Shown here: piece by piece, positions 57,431 to 64,000 of the stretch
Layout of the letters: each line of letters opens with the position of its first letter
Position numbering within the stretch: the stretch's first letter is position 1
Assembly: GCF_023161665.1 (NCBI RefSeq)
Contig: NZ_JALNTW010000011.1
Span: 78,498-142,497 of the forward strand
Direction: 5' to 3'
Length of the DNA stretch: 64,000 nt
From: Shewanella sp. 1CM18E
GTDB taxonomy: Bacteria; Pseudomonadota; Gammaproteobacteria; Enterobacterales; Shewanellaceae
The notes under the pieces: generated by a model
What the model was told of the DNA's origin: nothing
Databases searched by the model: none
What the model saw: the letters and a program-made list of their open reading frames with translations, nothing else
Program-made: the position numbers and the translations under genes

Positions 57431-59140
57431 ATGCCGACTACTAGCCTAAATTTAGGTCTATCGAACCTATTTATAAGAAAAGGCCTTCTGAATGAGGAGC
57501 AGTTAAAAACGGCTATTAGTCAGTCAAAAAAACGCTATCAGAGTCTTGTATCGACTCTGGTAGCGGAAAACATTATTTCGGCTAAGACAATTACAGAACT
57601 TTGTTACCAAGAATATGGCACACCACTGCTAGATTTAAACGAATTTGATATCTGCTCTATTCCCGAAAAATTCCTAAATAAAAAACTGATTGAAAAGCAT
57701 AAATGCTTACCACTATTTAAACGTGGAAACCGCCTTTTCATAGCCACATCAGATCCAACCAATATCGCTGCTTTAGAAGATTTTCAGTTCAGTGCAGGTT
57801 TGCACACTGAAGCAATTCTAGTGGAAGAAGATAAACTCATCAAAGTATTAGAAACTGTACTAGAAGAAGATATTAGCGCCCTTGACCTAGATGGTATTGA
57901 TGAAGAGTCATTAGCTGGCATAGAAGTTACAGATACAGACAAGCGCGATGAAGAACAAGATGGTAGCGGTAAAGATGACGCCCCTATCGTTATATACATC
58001 AACAAAATTCTTACCGATGCCATTCGTAAAGGCGCGTCAGATTTACACTTTGAACCCTATGAAAAGCGCTACCGTATTCGTTTTCGTATCGATGGCATTT
58101 TACACGAAGTTTCGGAGCCCCCTGTCAACTTATCAGGCCGTATTTCCGCTCGCCTAAAGGTGATGTCAAAACTTGATATTGCCGAGAGACGTGTACCGCA
58201 AGATGGCCGCATTAAGATGAAGCTGTCACGCAACAAGTCTATCGATTTTCGTGTTAGTACCTTGCCCACTATCTGGGGCGAGAAAATTGTAATGCGTATT
58301 CTAGACTCCTCATCTGCACAGCTTGGTATTGAAAAACTGGGCTATGAGGATGACCAGCGTTTGTTATATGAAGAAATGCTGCAAAAGCCACAAGGCATGA
58401 TATTAGTAACTGGGCCTACTGGTTCGGGGAAAACTGTCTCACTCTATACTGGACTTAATATTCTCAATACCGAAGAACGTAATATTTCTACTGCAGAAGA
58501 TCCGGTCGAAATTAACCTTGAAGGTGTAAACCAAGTTCATATTAATTTAAAAGCTGGGCTAACCTTTGCTTCCGCGCTACGCTCATTTCTACGTCAAGAT
58601 CCAGATGTGGTAATGGTCGGTGAGATCCGAGATTTAGAAACCGCAGAAATTGCTATCAAAGCTGCGCAAACTGGCCACTTAGTTTTATCAACTCTACACA
58701 CCAACTCCGCAGCAGAAACATTAACCCGTCTTATCAACATGGGTGTGCCAGGTTATAACATTGCCAGCTCAGTAAACCTGATTATCGCCCAGCGTTTATC
58801 ACGTCGCTTATGTAACAACTGTAAAGAGCCGGAACAGATCCCAGCAGAAGCATTACTGAAGCTAGGCTTTACTCAACAACAAGTTGATAGCGGAATAACA
58901 CCTCATAAACCAGTCGGGTGTGACCTATGCTCTGGCGGCTATAAAGGCCGTGTAGGTATTTATGAAGTAATGAAAATGTCTGATGAGATTGCTCGCACTA
59001 TCATGGAAGGTGGTAATTCATTACAAATTCTTAAGCAGGCTAAATTGCAAGGAATGCGAGATCTCAGAGATTCTGGACTTTTAAAAGTGATTCAAGGAGT
59101 CACTAGCATTGCCGAAGTTAACCGTGTAACAAGCTTCTGA
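57431..59140 (+). CDS. pilB: Type IV pilus assembly ATPase PilB
   Basis: A 569-residue secretion-type ATPase that powers pilus extension. An N-terminal MshEN-like domain (about 1-150; such domains can bind c-di-GMP, which would link it to the GGDEF proteins, but this is inferred) leads to the ATPase core. Walker A is [15 protein letters not shown] (about 330), with the Asp box, Walker B and His box ([24 protein letters not shown]). A zinc-type tetracysteine (CNNC, CDLC) lies near residues 460-500. Confidence 0.97.
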   Translation: MPTTSLNLGLSNLFIRKGLLNEEQLKTAISQSKKRYQSLVSTLVAENIISAKTITELCYQEYGTPLLDLNEFDICSIPEKFLNKKLIEKHKCLPLFKRGNRLFIATSDPTNIAALEDFQFSAGLHTEAILVEEDKLIKVLETVLEEDISALDLDGIDEESLAGIEVTDTDKRDEEQDGSGKDDAPIVIYINKILTDAIRKGASDLHFEPYEKRYRIRFRIDGILHEVSEPPVNLSGRISARLKVMSKLDIAERRVPQDGRIKMKLSRNKSIDFRVSTLPTIWGEKIVMRILDSSSAQLGIEKLGYEDDQRLLYEEMLQKPQGMILVTGPTGSGKTVSLYTGLNILNTEERNISTAEDPVEINLEGVNQVHINLKAGLTFASALRSFLRQDPDVVMVGEIRDLETAEIAIKAAQTGHLVLSTLHTNSAAETLTRLINMGVPGYNIASSVNLIIAQRLSRRLCNNCKEPEQIPAEALLKLGFTQQQVDSGITPHKPVGCDLCSGGYKGRVGIYEVMKMSDEIARTIMEGGNSLQILKQAKLQGMRDLRDSGLLKVIQGVTSIAEVNRVTSF

Positions 59141-59232
59141 TTGAGCTAAAAATAGCTATGCTTTATCTCTAGGATGACAAAAAAAGCGACAAGACAAGGC
59201 ACTACTACAAGTAATCAACTACAAGGCCCACT

Positions 59233-60501
59233 ATGGCAATCGCAACTAAAACGTCAAAACAATCAAGAGAACGAAAAAAAGCCCAGAAAAGCCAGCCAAA
59301 AGTTGTTACTTATACGTGGAACGGTACCAATCGAGATGGTGGTAAAACATCGGGGGAGTTGCGTGGTGTATCTAGTGCGGAAATTAGAGCACAGTTAAAA
59401 GCTCAAGGCGTTATTCCTAAAGGTGTTCGTAAAAAGTCCCCGCCGCTATTTAAATCAGAAAAAAAAATCAAACCCATGGATATTGCCATGGTTACTCGTC
59501 AAATAGCGACTATGCTAGCCGCTGGTGTCCCTATCGTAACAACCTTAGAGCTTTTGGGTAAAGGCCATGAAAAGCCAAAAATGAGGGAATTGCTAGCAAC
59601 TATTGTCAACGATGTTCAATCGGGTATCCCATTGTCGGAAGCTTTAAGGCCTCACAGACTGTATTTTGATGACCTCTATGTTGATTTAGTTGGCGCGGGT
59701 GAGCATTCCGGTTCACTTGATCAAGTCTTTGATAGAATTGCAACCTACCGTGAAAAGACAGAAGCACTAAAATCCAAAATCAAAAAAGCTATGTTCTATC
59801 CTGCTGCAGTTGTGGTCGTCGCAATTTTAGTTACAGCACTACTGCTTTTATTTGTTGTACCGCAATTTGAAGATATCTTTAATGGCTTTGGTGCTGAGTT
59901 ACCTGCATTTACTCAATTCATTATTGGTATATCCCGCTGGCTACAAGCTTCTTGGTATATCTTTGTAATAGCGATAATTGCTGGTATTTGGGGCTTTAAG
60001 AGAGCTCATCGTAATTCCCAATTATTTCGAGATAGGGTCGATGAATTCGTTTTAAAAATACCCGCTATCGGCGATATATTACACAAAGGAGCCATGGCAC
60101 GATTTGCCCGTACCCTTGCTACGACATTTGCAGCCGGCGTACCTTTAATTGATGGTTTAGAGTCTGCAGCAGGCGCCTCTGGCAACGCCGTTTATAAAAA
60201 AGCGATTTTAAAAATTCGCACCGAAGTGATGTCAGGTATGCAAATGAATGTTGCTATGCGCACCACGGGGCTATTTCCTGATATGTTAATTCAAATGGTT
60301 ATGATTGGTGAAGAGTCAGGCTCACTAGATAATATGCTCAATAAAGTCGCTAATATTTATGAAATGCAAGTTGATGACGCCGTTGATGGCCTATCTAGCC
60401 TGATCGAACCTATTATGATGGTTGTAATCGGAACCGTTGTTGGTGGCTTGATTGTTGGTATGTACCTGCCTATTTTCGAAATGGGTAATGTAGTAGGATA
60501 A
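59233..60501 (+). CDS. pilC: Type IV pilus inner-membrane platform protein PilC
   Basis: A 422-residue GspF-type platform protein. Two repeated cytoplasmic domains (MARFARTLATTFAAGVPLIDGLE and MVTRQIATMLAAGVPIVTTLEL) alternate with three hydrophobic segments (about 190-215, 240-260, 395-420). The N terminus is basic (TSKQSRERKKAQKSQPK). It follows pilB by 92 bp and precedes pilD by 68 bp, in one pilABCD cluster. Confidence 0.96.
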   Translation: MAIATKTSKQSRERKKAQKSQPKVVTYTWNGTNRDGGKTSGELRGVSSAEIRAQLKAQGVIPKGVRKKSPPLFKSEKKIKPMDIAMVTRQIATMLAAGVPIVTTLELLGKGHEKPKMRELLATIVNDVQSGIPLSEALRPHRLYFDDLYVDLVGAGEHSGSLDQVFDRIATYREKTEALKSKIKKAMFYPAAVVVVAILVTALLLLFVVPQFEDIFNGFGAELPAFTQFIIGISRWLQASWYIFVIAIIAGIWGFKRAHRNSQLFRDRVDEFVLKIPAIGDILHKGAMARFARTLATTFAAGVPLIDGLESAAGASGNAVYKKAILKIRTEVMSGMQMNVAMRTTGLFPDMLIQMVMIGEESGSLDNMLNKVANIYEMQVDDAVDGLSSLIEPIMMVVIGTVVGGLIVGMYLPIFEMGNVVG

Positions 60502-60569
60502 AAGTATTATTTAATACATCAGTATTCACCACCTGCTATCTAGGTAGCTGTTAGATTAAAAGAAAAATA

Positions 60570-61481
60570 ATGACTGAACTAATTTCTGTTTTTAGCCAGC
60601 TTCCTTGGCTTTTTCTCTCGTTAAGCTTTGTATTTGCCGCTGTAATCGGTAGCTTCTTAAATGTAGTCATTCATCGTATGCCAGTAATGATGAAACGAGA
60701 CTGGCAACAAGAGTGTAATCACTACTTAAGTGAATATAAGCAAGCAGTTTTCGATGCAAACAAAAAACAGCTAGAAGCACCTATTGACGCCTTTCCCGAA
60801 AAGTACAACCTCGTGATCCCAGGTTCTGCTTGTCCTAAATGCAAAACCTATATTAAGCCTATTCATAACCTACCGATCCTCGGCTGGTTAATGCTTAAAG
60901 GCAAATGTGCCGCATGCAGCAATCCGATTTCCGCACGCTATCCAATAGTGGAGTTAATCACTGGTTCTTTAATAGCGTTCTTAGCTTGGCATTATGGTCC
61001 TAGTCTTGAGTTTGTATTAACAAGCGTACTTACTTTTTGCCTTATTGCACTTACAGGAATTGATTTGGATGAGATGCTTCTACCAGATCAAATCACACTG
61101 CCTCTATTGTGGCTTGGGCTCATCGTAAACCTAGATGCTACTTTTGCCAGCACTACAGATGCGTTAATCGGTGCCGCAGCCGGTTACTTAAGTCTATGGA
61201 GCGTATTTTGGGTATTTAAACTACTCACTGGTAAAGATGGCATGGGCTACGGCGACTTTAAGTTATTAGCCGTTTTTGGTGCATGGTTTGGTTGGCAAGT
61301 ATTACCGCTTGTTATATTACTATCATCACTTGTCGGTGCAGTTGTAGGCATCGCACTTATCGTCTTCAAAAAGCTAAACCAAGGTAATCCTATTCCGTTT
61401 GGTCCTTATATCGCAGCAGCAGGTTGGATTGCTATGATTTGGGGTGAGTCTATAACAAATTGGTACCTATCCACTTTATAA
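60570..61481 (+). CDS. pilD: Prepilin peptidase/N-methyltransferase PilD
   Basis: A 303-residue inner-membrane enzyme that cuts prepilins and methylates the new N terminus. The N-terminal GSFLNVVIHRMP motif and the cytosolic zinc loop (CPKC, CAAC at about 88-115) are present. The two catalytic aspartates lie in GIDLDEMLLPD and GMGYGDFK. About eight membrane segments fit the family. It should also serve any type II secretion pseudopilins elsewhere in the genome. The coaE gene begins 18 bases later. Confidence 0.97.
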   Translation: MTELISVFSQLPWLFLSLSFVFAAVIGSFLNVVIHRMPVMMKRDWQQECNHYLSEYKQAVFDANKKQLEAPIDAFPEKYNLVIPGSACPKCKTYIKPIHNLPILGWLMLKGKCAACSNPISARYPIVELITGSLIAFLAWHYGPSLEFVLTSVLTFCLIALTGIDLDEMLLPDQITLPLLWLGLIVNLDATFASTTDALIGAAAGYLSLWSVFWVFKLLTGKDGMGYGDFKLLAVFGAWFGWQVLPLVILLSSLVGAVVGIALIVFKKLNQGNPIPFGPYIAAAGWIAMIWGESITNWYLSTL

Positions 61482-61499
61482 CAAGAGATAAAATAGCAT

Positions 61500-62105
61500 A
61501 TGGCCAGTTATATCATTGGGCTCACCGGTGGCATCGGCAGTGGCAAAACAACTGTTGCTAATATTTTTGCCGACTTAGGCATAGCATTGGTCGATGCAGA
61601 TATTGTTGCCAGAGAAGTTGTGCAACCAAACTCTAACGGCTTAAATAGCATAATTGCGCATTTTGGCCCCCAAATCTTGCTAGCTGATGGCAACCTAGAT
61701 CGCTCAACATTAAGAGAGATCATTTTTGAAGATGATTCTGAACGCCTTTGGCTGAATAACCTGTTACACCCGCTGATCAGAGAGACTATGCTGCAACAAT
61801 GTAAAGAGGCGCAATCTGACTATGTAATTATGGTTGTCCCCTTGCTATTTGAGAACGGGTTAGATAGCTTAGTAGATCGTACTCTTTTGGTGGATATTTC
61901 ACCTGAGTTACAACAACAAAGAACGGTCGATAGAGATGCTGTTACCGCTCAACAGGTAAAAAATATAATAGGCAGCCAAGCTTCAAGAGCTGAAAAACTG
62001 TCAAAAGCTGATGATGTCATAGACAACCAGGGAGAGATATCGGCGTTAAAGTGCAAGGTACAAGCACTGCATAACCTTTATTTGAATTTAGCTAATAATT
62101 CCTAA
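61500..62105 (+). CDS. coaE: Dephospho-CoA kinase
   Basis: A 201-residue P-loop kinase for the last step of coenzyme A synthesis. The Walker A motif GLTGGIGSGKTTVA is at residues 7-20, followed by VDADIVAREV, RLWLNNLLHPLIRE and VVPLLFENG, all family blocks. The length is close to E. coli CoaE (206). The order pilD-coaE-zapD-yacG is conserved in many gammaproteobacteria and suggests read-through from the pil genes. Confidence 0.97.
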   Translation: MASYIIGLTGGIGSGKTTVANIFADLGIALVDADIVAREVVQPNSNGLNSIIAHFGPQILLADGNLDRSTLREIIFEDDSERLWLNNLLHPLIRETMLQQCKEAQSDYVIMVVPLLFENGLDSLVDRTLLVDISPELQQQRTVDRDAVTAQQVKNIIGSQASRAEKLSKADDVIDNQGEISALKCKVQALHNLYLNLANNS

Positions 62106-62113
62106 ATAACGCC

Positions 62114-62848
62114 ATGACAAATTTGATCTATGAACAGCCATTAAACGAAAAAATCCGTAGTTACTTGCGCCTAGAGTATTTAGCGCAGCAATTGCAGGCT
62201 AACTTAGATCATGACCACCAACATAGGTGCTTCGATCCGCTCTTTTCGTTATGTGAGCTCACCGAGCGATGCGATTATCGTGGTGAAGTACTAAAAGATG
62301 TCGACAGACAACTATTTGCGCTCTCAAAGTGGCAATCTCTGCCATTAATTGATGACGAGCAAGTGGCTATGTATATATCCAGATTAAGTGCTGCAAGAGA
62401 CATATTACAAGTTGCGCAGCGACCAGGGCATGAATTAAAACAAAATCGCTTTCTCACTGCATTAAGACAAAGATTTAATATGCCAGGAGCAAGCTGTAAT
62501 TTTGACTTACCACAACTTCATTACTGGCTTGCCAAACCTTGGCATGTTCGCCAAGAAGAATACCAAGATTGGATGAGTCAGTTTGCAAGTCTATTAGCCC
62601 CCATCAACCTACTGCTTGAGTTAACCAGGCAAACAACTAGCTACCAAAGCAAGCATGCCAATGGCGGTTTCTATCAAGGAACTAGTGAACAAGCATTATC
62701 ATTAATTAGAGTAAAACTCACTGCAGAGCAAGGTTGCTATCCAACAATTAGTGGACATAGAAATCGCTACGCTATCCATTTTGTGCGTTTTGATGAGCAG
62801 AAGCATTCCGACCAAGCTATTGAATTCGAGTTGGCAACCTGCAGCTAA
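62114..62848 (+). CDS. zapD: Cell division protein ZapD
   Basis: A 244-residue cytoplasmic protein that cross-links FtsZ filaments at midcell. Family marks include YEQPLNEKIRSYLRLEYL at the N terminus, DRQLFALSKWQSLP, IRSYLR and the C-terminal YPTISGHRNRYAIHFVRF-like block. The length is close to E. coli ZapD (247). It starts eight bases after coaE with a weak ribosome-binding site, consistent with coupling. Confidence 0.94.
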   Translation: MTNLIYEQPLNEKIRSYLRLEYLAQQLQANLDHDHQHRCFDPLFSLCELTERCDYRGEVLKDVDRQLFALSKWQSLPLIDDEQVAMYISRLSAARDILQVAQRPGHELKQNRFLTALRQRFNMPGASCNFDLPQLHYWLAKPWHVRQEEYQDWMSQFASLLAPINLLLELTRQTTSYQSKHANGGFYQGTSEQALSLIRVKLTAEQGCYPTISGHRNRYAIHFVRFDEQKHSDQAIEFELATCS

Positions 62849-62907
62849 GCCTTTAAAATTATCTTATACACTTTCAAACGTCAGGTTTATAACTGGCGAG
62901 GTTTATT

Positions 62908-63144
62908 ATGTCTTTATCAGTAAAATGCCCAACCTGTCAGCAACCAGTTGAATGGAATGCTGAATCTAAATTTAAGCCTTTTTGTAGTGATCGCTGTAAA
63001 CTCATCGATCTTGGAGATTGGGCTTCTGAAAAGCATGCAATTCCTGTTAAACCGCAATTTGATCCTGAGTTACTAGATCAGTTGGGATACGATGAAGCAG
63101 AGTTTTTCGTAGGCGAGCCGTCAGATGATGGAAAATACCAATGA
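62908..63144 (+). CDS. yacG: DNA gyrase inhibitor YacG, zinc protein
   Basis: A 78-residue zinc-finger protein that inhibits gyrase in E. coli. The zinc ligands are CPTC and CSDRC (Cys-X2-Cys, X15, Cys-X3-Cys), with the family block [26 protein letters not shown] precedes the start. Its last four bases overlap the start of mutT, implying translational coupling. Confidence 0.95.
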   Translation: MSLSVKCPTCQQPVEWNAESKFKPFCSDRCKLIDLGDWASEKHAIPVKPQFDPELLDQLGYDEAEFFVGEPSDDGKYQ

Positions 63145-63527
63145 CTAAACTAGTTCATGTTGCTGTTGGCGTAATTAAAGAAGGTAATAAAATTCTTTTA
63201 GCTAAGCGCCCACAAGAACTTCATCAAGGCGGCAAATGGGAATTTCCCGGTGGCAAGGTAGAGCAAGGTGAAACAACTTCTGAAGCGTTAATTAGAGAGC
63301 TTAAAGAAGAGGTTAACTTAGATGTGGTCAATACCGAGCCAATGATGGAAATTCATCACGATTACGGCGATAAAAAAGTATTTCTCGATATTCACTGGGT
63401 AGAAAACTTTAGCGGTACTGCGCACGGTATGGAAGGCCAGCAAGTCAGCTGGGTAGAGAGAGAACAACTTACTCAATATGAATTTCCAGAAGCGAATAAA
63501 GCTATCTTAGACAAAATCCTTAGTTAG
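63141..63527 (+). CDS. mutT: 8-oxo-dGTP diphosphatase MutT
   Basis: A 128-residue Nudix hydrolase that removes oxidised guanine nucleotides and prevents A:T to C:G mutation. The Nudix box [22 protein letters not shown] (residues about 38-59) fits the GX5EX7REUXEEXGU pattern. The end, [16 protein letters not shown], is typical of MutT. The length equals the usual 128-130 residues. It closes the pil-coaE-zapD-yacG cluster and has a strong terminator. Confidence 0.96.
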   Translation: MTKLVHVAVGVIKEGNKILLAKRPQELHQGGKWEFPGGKVEQGETTSEALIRELKEEVNLDVVNTEPMMEIHHDYGDKKVFLDIHWVENFSGTAHGMEGQQVSWVEREQLTQYEFPEANKAILDKILS

Positions 63528-63553
63528 TTTCAACGATTACAAATTACAGATTT

Positions 63554-63582
63554 AAAAAGCCCGCCACAAAAGCGGGCTTTTT
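63554..63582 (+). terminator. Rho-independent terminator after mutT
   Basis: A perfect 11-base stem AAAAAGCCCGC/GCGGGCTTTTT with a seven-base loop. Confidence 0.93.
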
Positions 63583-63654
63583 ACGTTTGGCTGCGGGAAA
63601 CAATCGACTCTCGTAGTTCGCGCAGCGAACACATGGGTGGAAGTGATGCGCTTT

Positions 63655-63873
63655 GAATACGCAGTATTCAGGCCCTCAGCTTTAAGTGAAGAGTGAACAA
63701 ACACGAAGAAGCTTGCTTTCGAAGCTGGAGGCGAGGCACACGGAAGTACCAAATGCCAGAAACGCATGGACCCTGTTTCTGGCCAAGCTCAGCGGCGGGT
63801 CGACGTAGGGAGTCGTTTTTTTCGCGCGACCTATATGGATATAGGAAGTGCCTTAAATTGTCTGGAACAATTT
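63655..63873. repeat. Chain of perfect inverted repeats in the rRNA-operon 3' spacer
   Basis: GAATAC-GCA-GTATTC (63655-63669), GCCAGAAAC/GTTTCTGGC (63755-63783), CCTATAT-GG-ATATAGG (63830-63845) and AAATTGT-CTGGA-ACAATTT (63855-63873). None has a T run and none lies in a convincing gene. The 63583-63934 stretch is otherwise non-coding. Confidence 0.7.
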
Positions 63874-63888
63874 TGGTCAGCGCATATA

Positions 63889-63926
63889 CGAAAAAAGCCC
63901 TAGCATTGTTTGCTAGGGCTTTTTCG
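63889..63926 (-). terminator. Rho-independent terminator of the rRNA operon
   Basis: A 14-base perfect stem AAAAAGCCCTAGCA/TGCTAGGGCTTTTT with a five-base loop, followed on the minus strand by T6. It lies ten bases past the 5S 3' end. Confidence 0.92.
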
Positions 63927-63934
63927 TATTTGGC

Positions 63935-64000
63935 GCCTGGAAATGACCTACTCTCACATGGGGAGACCCCACACTACCATCGGCGATATTGCGTTTCACT
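63935..64000 (-). rRNA. rrf: 5S ribosomal RNA, 3' part (continues beyond the window)
   Basis: Read on the minus strand, the last 66 bases contain AGTGAAACGC, CGCCGATGGTAGTGTGGGG and TCTCCCCATGTGAGAGTAGG, the conserved 3' half of gammaproteobacterial 5S RNA, ending in CCAGGC. It shows that an rRNA operon on the minus strand enters from the right. The 5' part and the 23S and 16S genes lie outside. Confidence 0.96.

Noticed and set aside
59174..59398. A 74-codon frame overlapping the start of pilC
   Set aside because: It overlaps pilC in another frame, has no family match and looks like a shadow.
63552..63767. A 71-codon reading frame on the minus strand downstream of the rRNA operon
   Set aside because: It runs into the mutT terminator stem, has no ribosome-binding site I could see and unusual composition. 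It is more likely a by-product of the repeat-rich spacer.

Overview
The window looks like chromosome from a Shewanella-type marine gammaproteobacterium. The evidence is the combination of an OmcA/MtrC-family outer-membrane multihaem cytochrome, a selenocysteine formate dehydrogenase locus with its own tRNA-Sec, a type IV pilus pilABCD cluster joined to coaE-zapD-yacG-mutT, pdhR-aceEF-lpdA, and Rsd, AcnB and HxpB proteins very close to the enterobacterial ones. Base composition and coding style look uniform. No insertion sequence, prophage or CRISPR array is visible.

Layout. 1-6.5 kb: an EmrAB-type efflux pair cut by the left edge and divergent from a LysR regulator; a solitary nine-haem OmcA/MtrC-family lipoprotein; a small NTF2-like protein divergent from a second LysR regulator; then a YeeN-type YebC protein. 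7.5-20 kb: a selenium/formate block on the minus strand. It holds fdnG (in-frame UGA with SECIS hairpin), fdxH, fdnI and fdhE, then a terminator, then selA-selB, fdhD, yedE and yedF. selC (tRNA-Sec) lies on the plus strand and its 3' end overlaps the end of selB. Broken copies of the yedF 3' end lie beside yedF. 20.7-23.2 kb: a DCC-family thiol protein and a ZntR-controlled permease with six Cys-Cys motifs in a loop. 23.4-27.9 kb: purH-purD, a small unknown protein and a short-chain dehydrogenase. 28-33 kb: a GGDEF/EAL protein, then two spondin-domain exported proteins followed by an orphan OmpR-type regulator. 33-39 kb: hemE, a probable small RNA, rsd, acnB, hxpB. 39-46 kb: a patatin/beta-barrel outer-membrane protein and a very large propeller-PAS-GGDEF-EAL sensor. 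46-53 kb: lpdA, aceF, aceE, pdhR. 53.6-63.5 kb: ampE-ampD, nadC, pilA-pilB-pilC-pilD, coaE, zapD, yacG, mutT. The right edge enters the 3' end of an rRNA operon (5S, minus strand).

How the parts work together. selA, selB and selC supply the decoding machinery that fdnG needs, fdhD and fdhE mature the enzyme, and yedE/yedF are probably selenium uptake and handling genes. The synthetase selD is not in the window. PdhR, with an operator just upstream of its own gene, should control the pyruvate dehydrogenase genes. ZntR and the typical MerR-type promoter upstream should control the Cys-rich permease in response to metal.

The most unusual items are the Cys-Cys repeat loop in the metal-responsive permease, the nine-haem cytochrome that lacks one haem site in its first haem domain, the spondin pair with an orphan regulator whose acidic pocket is altered, the selB/selC antisense overlap, the repeated yedF 3' ends, a candidate small RNA between hemE and rsd, and a chain of perfect inverted repeats downstream of the rRNA operon. 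All functional assignments come from reading the sequence and recalled family knowledge; no database search was run.
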